A stretch of DNA of 64,000 nt, taken from Rhodosporidiobolus odoratus (lineage: Eukaryota > Basidiomycota > Microbotryomycetes > Sporidiobolales > Sporidiobolaceae). Positions 44,563-56,406 of this stretch are shown piece by piece. The notes under the pieces were generated by a model. That model was not told the DNA's origin, searched no databases, and worked only from the letters and a program-made list of their open reading frames with translations. The translations under genes were made by a program, and so were the position numbers. The stretch is taken from positions 404,501-468,500 of the forward strand of contig JAOANU010000011.1 of assembly GCA_034387635.1 (NCBI GenBank), given 5' to 3'. Within the stretch, counting starts at the first letter, position 1; each line of letters starts with the position of its first letter.

Positions 44563-47358
44563 ATGGCTACCCGTACGTACCTTCCATGCTCGTCAGCGTA
44601 ACCCTGGACCGAAACGCTGAACACGATCTGCCTCTTCCAGCATTGTCTTCTCGCCTTCCCACCCGTCGCCCTTCGGTTTCGGCTGGGTCAGAAGGTACAC
44701 AACCGAGCTGCTTCTCCCTTGACGTCTGACTCACCGTCTCTCTATCTCAGCGCCTCTGTCCGCCCGCCCCGAATCCCGCATCAGCTCGCTTAAACGCCGC
44801 CCCAGTGCCGCCGAGCTCCAGCAAGGTGTGCTTTTCTCTTCCTGCAAACAGTCAACCCTTGCTCACCTTATCAGTGCTGCAGAGTCCGAAGCCTCATCTC
44901 TGAAGCGTCAACTCGCCCGCGCTCAGAGCCAAGTCGAAGAATACAAGCACGCCTCGGAGCGACAAAAACTCGAATCTTCCCTCGCGGCTGAGAAGGCTCA
45001 AAGTCAACTCGATGTGTACGCCTCACGGGTGGATAAACTCGAGAGGCATCGGGCGGTCCTGCTCGGGAAGGAACGAGAGGCGTCTGAGCGGGAACAGCAT
45101 CGTGTAGAGGAGGCCGAGAAGGCTAGGCAAGAATCGGAGACGGAGGCAAAGACGCTCAGGCTGCAGCTGAGCGGGCTCAAGGACGAGCAGACAGACATGC
45201 AGGCGTCGTTTGAGGACTTGCAGCATTCGGCGACGCAGGCGAACGAGGCGGCGAATGCGGAGAGAGCGCGGGCGGTCGCGATGCAGGCTGAGTTGGAACG
45301 ACTGAGGGGGGAGGTTGAGGATAGTATGCGAGCTACGGCGGAGGAGAGGAAGAAGAGGGCCAGGGTTGAAGGCGAGCTCGAGAGGGAGAAGTCGCAGGCG
45401 AGGGCTTCTGGAGACGCCGAGATCATTCGGGACGAGCTTCGACGTGCGTCCAGCCTGCTTGCAGCTTCTTTCCTCGTGAGCTCGAATGACCTACATCCAT
45501 TGTCTGCACAGGACAAGTCACTACCTTGAAGACGCTCGAGAAGGAGAACGGCAAGCTTCAACGCAAAGTCGAAACATACGAGCGGCAACACGCCAATGTC
45601 GAGCTTCTGAAGGAAACGAACCGGTCTCTAGAGAAGAAGGTCAAAGCTGCAGAAGAGGTCCGACGGCAGGTCACGGCGCAGCAAGTCGAGCTCGACCTTC
45701 TGCGGCGAGAAAAGGCAGACTGGTAAGAAGAATCTCCCGCGTCTTCCAAAGGGCACGATTCTGATTGTCCTCCGGCGCACAGGGCTGCCTTCGTCAAGCC
45801 TGAAGATACCGACACTTTTTCTTCGCCGCGCAAGATTACGAAGAACCTCGCCGCTCAACGGATCGAGAACGCCTCCCTCCGCGACCGCATGAACACGCAC
45901 GAACTCGAAGTTCAAAGACGCGACCGCATTATCGGACAATTGGAGCAAAGAGCCGCCGAACTGGAGAAAGAGCTTGACAGCGCGAAGAAGGGCTTGCAGC
46001 AGACGGAAGAGAGGGCCAGGAAGGACGCGTCGCAGACCAGCTTGTTGCGGCAGGAGGTGGAAATGCTGAAGCGCCACCTTGTGCGCCCTTCTCACCTATG
46101 CGCCTTGCACCTCCAGCTGACACGACCATCTGGCGCTTCGCCCCGCAGCAAAGCTATACCGCAGAAGAAGCCCTCAACCCCGCAGCCAACTTCGACACGC
46201 AAAAGTCCGCTCGAATCGAGGAGCTCGAGGCACTGCTCGATGTACACAAGCGCGAAGCGGCTAACCTGGCTCAGCAGGTTGCGCATTATCAAGGATTGGT
46301 CGAGCGGTATGGAGGGAGCACGACGGAGATCATCGATATAGAGGAAAGGGAGAAGAGGGAGCAGGAGCACAGCGGTCGAGTAGACGCAGCTAGCCACAGC
46401 CTGGAGGAACAGCTGAGGTTGAATGAGGAGTTACAGCGAGGTACGCTTTCCACTTTCTCTCGCCTTGTCCTACTTGCTTATCTTCTCAATATCCGGTCAG
46501 AACTCGACGAAGCTCGCAACGAACTCGCCCTCGTGGAGCAAGAACTCGACTCTCTCAGCGCCCAAGTCGAGCAACTCGAAGAGAACCAAGGCATCCGAGG
46601 AGCCTACAACCCCGCCACGCACAAAGTCCTCGAGTTCCGCAACTCGCCCGACCGGGTTGAACATGCTATCCGACAAGCGACTATGGATCGGTTGCGGAGC
46701 GAAAACGAGGCGCTCTTGAGGAGGTTGGGCGATTTGGACCGCGGATCTGCGTTGCCAGGTCAACAGCCTCAGCAGCTCGTACCGCGCGAGTCGCTCGTCC
46801 ATGCCAATGCCGAGCTGGAGAAGCTGAAGAAGCTGGTAACGCAAAAGGACCTCATGCTCAAACGCATTTCACAGGTACGCTTTCGCCCCCCTTTCTCCTT
46901 CCTCCTTCCAGGACAAGGCTCAATACCCATGCCTCGCCGTTTCTGACCCTTGAGCGCAGGCCGTCGCCGAGAAAACTGAAATCATGCGTCTAGCCGTCCA
47001 AAAACTCCTAGGTTATCAACTCTCCTTCCTCGACTCGGGTCGAATCCGGGTCACCTCCGTCTACGCCCCTTCGAAAGAGCGTTCCCTCGCCTTCGACCCG
47101 TGGCCGGGAGGACCAATGCCGTTCAAGCTGGTCAGTGCGACGGATGAAAAGATCATGGGTATTGCGGAAGTGAGAAGTGGGATTGATTTTTGGTTGGAGA
47201 GTCGGTCTTCGTTGCCCGGGTTTATGGCGAGTTTGACCAGTACGTTTCTGCTGTTCCTTCTCCCTCCTATTGTGCGCGGGCTGCGCTGAACCTCCTTTCT
47301 GCTTCCAGTGACTCTGTACGAAGAAGGAACGATGCATGGCGCGGTGGTATATGGATAA
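44563..47358 (+). CDS. MAD1: Spindle assembly checkpoint protein Mad1
   Basis: A multi-exon gene beginning with small exons (44563-44572, 44641-44694, 44751-44825) and then longer ones. The chain is almost wholly coiled coil (for example SEASSLKRQLARAQSQVEEY and LKTLEKENGKLQRKVETYER). The conserved Mad1 part includes NPATHKVLEFRNSPDRVEHA and AVAEKTEIMRLAVQKLLGYQ. The C-terminal RWD-like head follows (IRVTSVYAP, MPFKLVS, FWLESRSSLPGFMASL). It ends LTLYEEGTMHGAVVYG. Mad1 holds Mad2 at unattached kinetochores and the nuclear pore, and starts the mitotic checkpoint signal. Splicing breaks the coiled coil at heptad-neutral places. It converges on DBF4. Confidence 0.93.
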
Positions 47359-47992
47359 AGCGAGCGCGATGTGTTGTAACGATTTCTTTTCCGACGCTTC
47401 CCCTTTGTTCCAAGCTTCACGCCGTCGAGTCGATAGGCAAAGGTTTGTTTCAGCGCATGTGCAGCGCAATCGATGCAAAAAGCTACTCGGAACTCAGACA
47501 GACACGGCCAGAAAAGCGAAACGGTGACAAGAATACGAGCAGAAGGAAGGGAAAGGAAGGGGTATGCGCGCAAAGCTGCTATGCGAAGGTGTGAGAGGAG
47601 ACGGGATGAGTAGGGTATCATGCAAATGAGGGAGAGAGAGGGAGGCCAAGAGGCGCATACGGAACTGCGTACGAACAGAGAGGATAGAGAGAAGGACGAG
47701 GGGGAACGACAAGCGATGGGCATCAAGGGAGAAAGAGGAGGGAGTAGAGATCGAGAGGAAGGGCAGCAAGAATAGGAGGGGGGAGTGGCGACGGAGGAAG
47801 AGAGAGAGGGAAGAGGAAGGCTGACAAAAAGGAGGGAAGGGGAAGGGATCAGGACAAAAGCTTCATCAAGCGATCCGACTGACGGCGGCGAACATCGGTG
47901 ATATTCCTCATCGCGCCCGCCAGCAGGATCGTCTGCCTCAGCGGATCGTCCTCACAGACAGCAGCGACGAGTCGCTGCTGTGCCTGATGTAG
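47359..47992. other. Convergent 3' flanks of MAD1 and DBF4, purine-rich
   Basis: About 630 bp. From about 47560 to 47850 the plus strand is made mostly of G and A (runs of GAGAGAGAGGGAGG type), so the DBF4 sense strand is pyrimidine-rich there. No gene is seen. Confidence 0.6.
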
Positions 47993-50369
47993 TCAAATCT
48001 GCTCGCTTGCCGCCTCATCGTCATCGTCCATGTCCTCTTCTTCTTCATCCAGTTCGCTCGGCTCATCCTCATCTTCCGGCTCTGCGCTCTCGTCGCTCTC
48101 GCACTCGTCTTCGTCTGACTCCCGGACGGTCTCGAAGAAGCCCGAGTCATCGCACACCTCAGGAGTGGAGCCTTCGGAAGCGGAGGAAGAGAGTGGGATC
48201 GACGGCGCGTCTTTGTGAGCGTCGAAGAGGGCGAGGTCTTCCGGGTCAACAGCGGTGGGGCGAAGAGGGCGAGCGATCTGGGAGAGAAGATCGTCGAGTT
48301 CTTTCCAGTTTTTGACGTTGAGAGCGAAGCGACGGTGTTTGGACGAGACGACGTGCTGATGGATGTGGTTCAGGATCAGCCGTTCGCCCTCGAAGGGAAG
48401 AGCAAGAGTGGAAGACGTACCTCCTTGAAGTCATCGTACTTGAGCCTGCAGTTCTCGCAGTACCCAGGCTTCTTTGGCTCTTCTCTCACCGGCACAGAAG
48501 GAACCATCCTCCCACTGAGGCCAGCATCGACGCTCAGACTCCTCTGCAACTTCCCTTGCCTCTTCAACGTCGCAAGCCTCCCCCGGCCTGAACCGGCGGA
48601 AGGCGCGCCGGATCTGCTTGCTGCGGCACTCGTACCGCTGCCGAGCAGAGACCCCCCGGCGACCGAGACGGTGCGATTTGAGAGGACGGCTAGGCGCTTG
48701 TCGACGAAAGGTCCGGCGCCGGGGGCGAAGCGAGATGCGGTCGCGGCACCTGAGCGACCAGCGTTTGAGGTAGCCGAGGCAATGTTGGAAGTAATGATCT
48801 GACTGTTGCCAGAAGCCGCGATGTACGAGTCACGGCGGTTGTAGGAGGGCCCGCCAATGGCGCCGGCGACTTGGGTGCCGCGGGCGACATTCTGGAGGGA
48901 AACGGCACGGCGAAGGTTGGGAGCGACAGGGCGCGACGCAGCGGCGGGTTCCTCGGGCTCGGGTGCAGGAGCAGGAGGTCGGACTTTGCGCTCGTAGGTG
49001 ATCTCGCCGTCATAGTGGTAGAAACCGGTGCGACCTTCGATACCGCCCCAGAGGACGGGCCACTGAGGGTCGTCGTGCTTGCGAGGACGGTCGTACTCCT
49101 TGACCACAACGGGGCGGTGTTCGCCTGTAGAATCTTCGACGAGGATGTAGTACTTGTTCTGGCCGAAGTAGTGCATGTCATTGCGGAGGACGAATGGGTC
49201 ACGCTCGCGGGTGCCGAAAAGCTGCTCGTCGCGGAGAAGGGTAGGGAGGGAGGGGTTGCGCTGAACGGAAGGGTCGACACGGTTCGGAGAGTGCGAGTTG
49301 ATACGGGTGAGGATGAGTTGAAGCTCTGTCGAAGGGAAGATAGGTCAAGAAGATTGGCCTCGACCGAGAAGAAGCACTCGATACGTACTCTCGCATTGCC
49401 AGATCTTGAGGCCAAAGTCGAGCGCTTTTGACAAGATGTCTTGCGAGTCGATGAAGGGATTCTTATCGAGGTCGCCGGTCATGCTGGAAAAGGTGGGTAT
49501 GAGTGAGCGCTGAAGAGCAAGTGTGAACGGAGAGCATACTCACGTTCGCAGCTTCTGACCGCTCATGAGGGAGTACATCTTCGGGCTTCGTACGCTCTGC
49601 TTCTTTGCCTTGCCCGGGTCCTGAACACCAGCGCGAGCATCCTTCGCCCCGGGTGAGTCGACGTTCTCCTTGTTTCCGCTCGAAGGCACTTGGCGCGTGG
49701 TAACAACGTGGGTGACCTTCTTGCTGAAGAAGTTGTCGACAGACTAGCGGGGCAAGCACGGGAGTGAGTCAATGTTGTAGCGAGAGAAGCAGGTCGCAAG
49801 AATGGACTGACCGCCCCAAGTTTCCGGACCTGAATGCTCAAGGTCGCCTTGGCCGCCTCGTCGATCGCGTCAAAGTAGAATGTGAACGACGGGAACGCCT
49901 TCTTGTACTTGATCCTCCACTGCGCCGATTCCTGCTGCAACTTTTCCTTCTCGGCACGATCCGCCTTTTTCACCTTGCGCTTGACATTGCCATCAACCGG
50001 CTGACCAGCCGTCGTGCCAGCCGCTTTGCTCTTCTTGGCTTGAGGAGCAGCCGCTTCCGGCGAGTTGGACTCTCCAAGGAGGTCGATCACGTCTGCCCCG
50101 CGCTTGCGCGAGTTGACGGCGGAGAGGCCCGTGATGGCAGGCTCGAGACGGGTGGGTTGATCGGGGCGCACCTTGACGTTGGAGTGACTTGGACCGGCTT
50201 GAGCGTTGCCGCCTTGCCCTAGTGCGTTGAGGAAGAGGCGCTCTTCGATAAACTCTGGCGCAACTGGACGGTCCTTGTCGTCTCGAGTTGCGGTGCGGAC
50301 GCTGTGTGAGCGGGTGTTGGTAGCTTGTAGGGCGTGTCTCTGGTGGCTGGGAGTAAGCCTGGTGGCCAT
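47993..50369 (-). CDS. DBF4: Cdc7 kinase regulatory subunit Dbf4/Dfp1
   Basis: Minus-strand exons start 50369-49812 and 49743-49544, then a short and two longer ones. An N-terminal charged region carries FPSFTFYFDAIDEAAKATLS and then SVDNFFSKKVTHVVTTRQVP, the motif-N BRCT-like block. Motif M is around HRPVVVKEYDRPR. The CCHH zinc finger of motif C is YCENCRLKYDDFKEHVVSSKHRRF, split by the last intron after FKE. A long Ser/Ala-rich stretch lies between M and C, and the tail is very acidic (about 60 residues of Asp, Glu and Ser). Dbf4 activates Cdc7 to phosphorylate Mcm2-7 at replication origins. An in-frame ATG also lies 45 nt upstream (50414). Confidence 0.9.
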
Positions 50370-50795
50370 GATGTAAAGATGGGATGGTGTAGGTGTCGGT
50401 GGGAGGAGGGTCACTGGATGAAGCGAAGAGAACGAGACAGGGGAAACAGAGATGGAGGGGGTGGTTCTAGGGGGTGTAGGCAGTTCGAGTAGTACTCTAG
50501 AGTGCTACAAGTAGTGTGGGTAACAGTAGAGAGCAGTCCAACTGTGGGCTGGTTGCAATTGGTTTCTTCTCTCAGCCAAACAAGCGCGTCGAGTCGCGTT
50601 GCTTCCCTTCTCACTCCGAACTTGCTCCGAACTAGGTATGGAGCACCCTCAACCCATAAGCGTACGTTCCTCTCTCTCTCTCTTGTCCCTCTTCCGCCTT
50701 CAGTGCATGCTCTCTTGCACGTACTCACCACTTCCCCACATGGCTTCGGTTTTTTCTCCCGCTCCCTTCGCTTCCGTCCGCCGGCGCTCAAATAG
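50370..50795. promoter_or_regulatory. Divergent region upstream of DBF4 and the FAD oxidase
   Basis: About 425 bp. The missing first coding exon of the FAD oxidase should lie here; candidate ATGs are near 50639 and 50740 but none gives a clean join. A pyrimidine-rich stretch before 50795 (ending AAATAG) looks like an intron 3' end. Confidence 0.4.
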
Positions 50796-52801
50796 GCGTG
50801 GGGCAGCCACACAGCGTCCCTCGCTTCACGGTACTGCCTGCCGGACCAGCCATGCTGGCCACACAAGACGCTCTGGGCCAACTTGAACTCCTCCACATCC
50901 GGGCGGCTCTTTCGACCAGACGGCCCGTTGCCTTGCGAGCTGCCAGAATGCGCAGACCCCTTCTGGAGGATCGAACGACCGGCTGGAGTCATGTTTCTGA
51001 ACTTCGAGTGCGTTTTGTCGTCCCGTTCACCTCTTTTCATTTCGTTCCGTTTCGGTTTCTCACGTTCTTTGCCCTGCAGGAACGGCCAAGGCTGCTCTTT
51101 CACCCTGGCCGACTCGACTGATGCTACATCTGCGCCCGTCAACGACACCTCTACTGCCCCCTACGATCGTACGCCAGCATACGTCCTCGAAGCTGTCTCC
51201 GCAGAAGACGTCGCTGCTGCCGTATGCTTTGCCGCCGATCATCACCTTCGGCTTCGAATCAAGAATACCGGACACGACTACCTCGGCCGCTCCTCAGACG
51301 TGGGCGCGTTCACCCTTTGGACGCACAGGCTGAAAAGCTTCGCCTTCGACCCAGCTTTCGTCCCAGAAGGAGCACCCGAAGGGACTCGGCCCGAAATGGC
51401 CTTGAGAGCTGGCGCTGGGCACATTGTCCAGGACCTGTACGAGAAGGCTGATGAAGCGGGCGTGGTTGTCACCGCTGGGGTCAGTCGGACGGTCGGCGGC
51501 GCTGGCGGTTTCGTGCTCGGAGGTGGACACGGACCGTTCGCCCCATCATTTGGGCTGGCTGCAGACAGTGCGTCTTGCCCTCCCTTGGCTTCATGGCCAG
51601 AGCTTTAGACTTGACCCGACCTTTCTCGTTCCTTTTCATAGACGTGCTCGAGTTCACCGTCGTGACTGCGAACGGTACCTTGCTTCGCACGTCTCCCTAC
51701 CAGCACCCTTCGCTCTTCACCGCTCTCCGAGGTGGAGGTTCAGCCTTCGCCGTTGTCGTCGAGACTGTCTTCCGAGCGCATACCCCGTCGAAAGGCTTCG
51801 TCGGTATTTTTGGCAAATTCGCCGTCGAGACGAATGCAACGCAGGCAGATGGGGATCAGGCTTGGAAGGAGCTCATAAGAAGATGGGTCACGTTGCAGCC
51901 TGTGCTGAGCGAGAAGGCGCCGTTTGCGGGATATACCTACGTCGTGCGCTTTTTCCCCTCACGGTTCTTTGCCTTCGAACCTTCGACACTTCTCTTCCGC
52001 CTACCGAAGTGACTGGCTATGACTCATGCTAGCATCCCATGCTGACACTGTACCTATGGCAGCAACGCCCGGCCGATACTCCTTTCGCCTACATTCTGCC
52101 GTCGCCCGATATCGATCTCGCCAAATCTCTGTTTGACCCCATCTTTTCGTACGCTGAAGCCGAGCCCGCCCTCCGTGTGGAGTATGAGTATGTTGAAGAG
52201 GAGCGGTGGCGAACACTGTGGAGCGGCGGTGCGTTTTCCCCCACTGTCACTCGGGACCGCAGGTCTGCTGCTGAAACTTCTACTTGCAGCTTTTACCGAT
52301 GCCCTCCAATCTCTCGATGCCGTCGGTATCAACCTCCTTCTCGGTAGCCGGCTCATCCCCAGAGACGTTGTCGAGCAAAAGGGCGACGACCTAGCCGCTT
52401 TTCTTGCGGAATCACACAGCCCTTCCATCGTCCATCTAGTCGCAGGTGGTGCCGTGCAGAACGAGTCCACCTTTCCGTCAAGCGTCAACCCCGCCTGGCG
52501 CAAGGCGTTGCTGCATATCGATCTCCCGATTTCCTGGCCATCCACTGCGTCCGCCTCTACTATCACCTCCCTTACCTCCTACCTAACCTCGCACACCCTC
52601 GCCCTTGGTGCCATTGCCTCTTCCCTCGGCGATCCGGAAGCGTCCTACTCGTCCGAAAGCGACTACAACGAGGACAATTGGCAGGAGGTTTGGTACGGAA
52701 AGGAGAATTACCAGAGGTTGTTGGAAGCGAAGAAGGAATGGGATCCGATGGGGGTATTTTCGGCGAGGCGGGCGGTTGGGAGCGAGGTGGTGGGGTGGTG
52801 A
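50796..52801 (+). CDS. FAD-linked oxidase (PCMH-type, berberine-bridge-like), 5' end unresolved
   Basis: The first block I can place (from 50796) reads CLPDQPCWPHKTLWANLNSS, the typical start of secreted FAD oxidases. Next, after an intron, come GCSFTLADS, RIKNTGHDYLGRSSD (the His that usually bonds FAD), VVVTAGVSRTVGGAGGFVLG and GGHGPFAPSFGLAADNVLEF. The C-terminal BBE block includes NEDNWQEVWYGKENYQRLLE and WDPMGVFSA. Five or so introns break the chain. Such enzymes oxidise sugars, alcohols or secondary metabolites using O2; the substrate cannot be told. A signal peptide is expected in the missing first exon. The start coordinate is the first supported exon, not the true ATG. Confidence 0.85.
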
Positions 52802-53095
52802 GTGACGCTCGTCTGGTGGGCCGAGCGACTTGAGCGTGCTTAAGAACGGAGGTATCTATTCGTCAGTCAGGGGTCCTTTTCTTTTTTTCTTTTTTTGCTT
52901 TTTCTTTTTTTGGCTTTGATCCGTCTCTCGTACCTGTGTCTTCTGTTCGGGTTCTCTGTAGGTTGTACTGTCTCATGCCAGTGCGTGCCGTCTGTTGATT
53001 CTGTTTGAGCGTCTGCATTTGTTCTTGACCTCTAGGCCGTGCAACCTTTGATTTCTCCATTTAAGGTGAAAAGGCCACTTTGAATCAGATGCGTG
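52802..53095. other. 3' flank of FAD oxidase with long T/C tract
   Basis: The plus strand at about 52873-52912 is almost pure C and T with runs of T, consistent with the oxidase 3' UTR. No gene is seen. Confidence 0.55.
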
Positions 53096-53539
53096 TCGAG
53101 AGGCTTGTCGACGCTCGCAAGCGTTGGAAGCGGCGCAGTGGAACTCGACTGGAGACGAGGACGAGCAGGAGGAAGCGGAAGAGACCGGATGGGGTGAGGA
53201 GGCGAAACAACCAGAGGAAGACGGGGTGGACGGGACTGCAGAAGTCGTGGTCAGCAGGGAACCGGAGGCGACTGTCACTGATGAGAGTGAGAGGGGGCGA
53301 CGTCTGAAGCTCCCGGACTCGGTCAAGACGGGCAGGCGATGAATGCAGATTGGTAGGATGGGCAGGTACGGCCGACAAGAGAGGGAGACTCGGAACCCGA
53401 GCTGCCGTCCACGGATGCCGACTCGCTGCCTCCTGTGGCTGAAGCCCATGCCGCGCGCAGTGAGGCTGAAAGGCTCGCACGAAGGGAGGCGGAACATCGA
53501 GAGAAGCGGGAGGCGGGAATGTCGACGGATGAGGATTAG
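53096..53539 (+). CDS. Possible small acidic protein (3' part only)
   Basis: I do not recognise this. One plus-strand frame reads CREACRRSQALEAAQWNS and then a strongly acidic stretch (GDEDEQEEAEETGWGEEAKQ). After a probable short intron near 53290-53365 it continues SEPELPSTDADSLPPVAEA and an Arg/Glu-rich helix (ARSEAERLARREAEHREKRE) ending MSTDED and a stop. Amino-acid bias argues for real coding, since the other frames give Arg-rich or stop-interrupted text. A stop precedes it in frame, so the 5' exon is missing; an acceptor AATCAG at 53086-53091 is possible. It converges on TIM17. Confidence 0.35.
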
Positions 53540-53663
53540 CCCTCTTCTTCCCAGCGTCGAAACCAGTTCTCTCCCATATTCGATCACCTGGGCGGCAGGC
53601 AGAGAGAGGATAGGTGAATGATGTTGCACAAGGGAGAGAGACAAGGGTAATGGGTATCTAAAT

Positions 53664-54676
53664 CTAGGCTCCGACGAGTTGAGGCGTACTGGGGGGTGGC
53701 GGCGCGTTTTGCTGTAGGAATAACATGGTCAGCTTCACTGACCGGGAGATAGGTGTGAATTTACAACGCACTTCGGGAAGCTGCAGAAGCGGAATGTCAG
53801 CACTGTAAGCAAAAAAAATGGCTAGCCGAGATGGGGCTTACCAGAGGGGAGATGGGCTTGTTCTGTTCCGCAAACAACCTGCAGAAAGACGAGAACGAGT
53901 TAGCTTAAAGAGCAAGGGAGGTCTCGTAGGTCAAACGTACCGTCCGACGAGTACACCGACACCCTCGAAAACACCCAGCAGAATACCGCAACCAATTGCA
54001 GATCCGAGCATACCCTTCGGCCCACCTGTACAGACATGGCAAGGTCAGGATGGACTACGAGGTGGAGAGGAGACAAAGCGAAAGGGGGGGAAAGGACAGG
54101 AACGCACTTCGGACCGCCAGCGTGCCACCCGTCAAGAACCCAGAAATGATGGCATTGTACGGATCTTCCTTCTGCCTATACCCCTTGACCGCGCAGTCAA
54201 ATGTCGAGAACAGTCCACCCCAAACACCGAAGTTGCCTCCAACGACGGGTGCGCGAGCCTTGATCGCTGAAATCGAGCCGAGCAGACGGTCGCCTTTCGG
54301 AGAGTTGCGTGCGCCCTTGATACCGTGCCAGACTGTGCCGCCTACTGCTCCCATGGCGCTGCAGAAGGCAAAGTAAGTCAGAGCGGTGTGAAGAGAAAAG
54401 ACGGAAACAACGCACAAGGCACCACCGAAGTCGTTGAGAATGACCCAAGGGCTATCAGTGTCATGGCAAACACATGTAAGATGCAGTTGCAGAGGGTAGA
54501 GGAGAGATGGACAAAGTGCGAGAGGTGAGGGGATAGCAAGGTCAGCTGATCGGCGTCGTATGCCGCAGATGGCGTGAGAAGGCGTACCAGGGGTCGCGAG
54601 TATGATCACTGCAGGTACATAGCGGGTCAGCACAGCTCCAGACGGGGAGGGAACGTAGAACTTACTGTCGGGACAT
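53664..54676 (-). CDS. TIM17: Mitochondrial inner membrane translocase subunit Tim17
   Basis: At least eight exons on the minus strand, several very short: 54676-54666 (11 nt), 54608-54588 (21 nt), 54451-54416 and 53780-53772 (9 nt, Leu-Pro-Glu). Joined, they read [20 protein letters not shown], then [69 protein letters not shown] and [14 protein letters not shown]. These match the Tim17 family closely, with four membrane helices and the conserved early Asp/Arg residues. Tim17 forms the main part of the TIM23 presequence translocase. The C-terminus is Pro-rich ([14 protein letters not shown]). Confidence 0.95.
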
Positions 54677-56406
54677 TCTTGAGCGAGATCAGTGAGGGAA
54701 GAAGTAGACTCAAAAGCAGGAGCCGGGTGCGGGTGCGTATGTTTATCCAAAAGTTGGAGAGACCTTTTTATAGGTGCTACAAGTAGCAACAGACGAGCAG
54801 CAGTGGCGGAGAGGCAACAGCCGTCGGCGAGGAATCTCTTCGCCGGCCACTACACGGCTTCTACCTTTGAAACTGTTTCCGAGCGACGTCCACTTCGATT
54901 GAAAGGCGCTGAGGACCGCGCGTGAGCGCCTATGTACAGCTCGCCGGACGACTACCCCTACTCTCGCTTCTTCCTCCTGTTGCGATCAGCAGAATGTGCG
55001 GAGCATCACTAGGCTAGAGGCACTCTCCGTCCGACCCTCGAGCATGCCTTCTGCATAGGGTGCGCGCGCAAACGGCACCGTACAGGCGTCATGACAGACC
55101 GAGGTTACCGATTTTCTTCTTCAAGTTTTCTGCACCCTCAGTTTCACCGTATACATTGCTCCTGGGCTTCTTTCTACTTCACCGTGATTTCCTCTTGACC
55201 TCTGTGCTGCCGACAAACGCTTGTGGGAAGCTGAGTGGCTACGGGGTGGCCTGTTCTGACAGCTGCCTTCGTTTTCGCCGTCGTCTTCTCTGAGATGACC
55301 AGCAGAACTAGCTTTTCACCACTTAACACAAGCCAAGTCTCTCAGCTTCAGACAGATGTACCGGGCAGACAGCGGTCTATGTCACAGTCTTTCAGACTGA
55401 ACAGATGCTGAGAACGATCGTTCGCCCTTCTCATCTGCCCAATCTATCCTCGGTTGCTGCCTGTGACGCCTCTCACTTGCTCATTTGGCTAGACTGCCGA
55501 GCTACCTCAATGTCCCGGCTGACGCGAAAGCCTGGTGCTCTCTGCACTGCTGTTGCACGCAGGCTTGCGAGAAGCGCCCGGTTGTGAAGAGGCGGCAATG
55601 TGACTTCTTGGGTTGTCAGGGCAAGTACGAGCATACGATGGTCCACAGCGAGAGCAGTGCTTGCTTGCTGATCGGCTCGAGGCGAATGGACCTTGCATCT
55701 GGCTAAGAGACGGGAGTAAAGAAACGAGAAGATACGAGGAGAAAATCACCCGGCGGACAAAGCACTGTGCTCGGCAGCGTCACCGCCCGACAAACACCTT
55801 CCGCGGACTAGCGTCGCGGTCTACTTGCGGCAAGATGGAGGGAGCAAGCGACTGCAGTCGCGAGCACAGAGGGCAAGAGGAAAAAATGGCTGGCAAGAAA
55901 GTCGGCGGAAGGAGCAGCGATGGTAGCGAGCGACGTACAGCCGCTAGAGACATCGTAAAGTAGCATAAAGACGGCCATCGCAGGTGCAAATCTGGGTATC
56001 TGTCGGAGTCGAGGTGATTGTATGAAGGAGAGAGGGGCCCAGTGGAGGAGGCGGACCTTGTCCTCGTCCGTACGCTACAGCACTCGCTTAGAACGGGACG
56101 CAAACGACAGGAGACGGCTTGACAGCGTTCATATTACCACCTTACGAGTGTCCCCCCTTCGCCTGTCCATTGTACCCACCGTCCGCTCACCCAAAATCCC
56201 GACTCGTTCGCCATTCTTAGCAGCCTGCGCAGCACCGTCTAGCGACTGTCTACACAGCGAGACGGGTTCGAAGACACTACACAAGCTCGCAACGAACTCC
56301 AGCCGACCTCTCCCCCGTTGTGGCTACTCTCCTCGTCCCTCCCCTCATCTCCGACCTCCCCGCTGCTGGTTCGGAACCAGGCGGTTCCACCACAATACGA
56401 CGACGC
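54677..56406. other. Large spacer, no gene recognised
   Basis: About 1.7 kb between the divergent genes TIM17 and the TBC gene, the longest gene-free stretch here. It contains short frames; one (55485-55706) is Cys-rich (CSLHCCCTQACEK) but has no ATG and no homolog I know. It may hold long 5' leaders or an unrecognised non-coding RNA. I see no tRNA A/B boxes and no terminal repeats. Confidence 0.5.

Noticed and set aside
48030..48218. Plus-strand poly-Ser open frame
   Set aside because: It is the antisense shadow of the acidic tail of DBF4.
55485..55706. Cys-rich frame (CSLHCCCTQACEK...) as a possible secreted small protein
   Set aside because: It has no ATG start, no signal peptide and no supported splice sites upstream.
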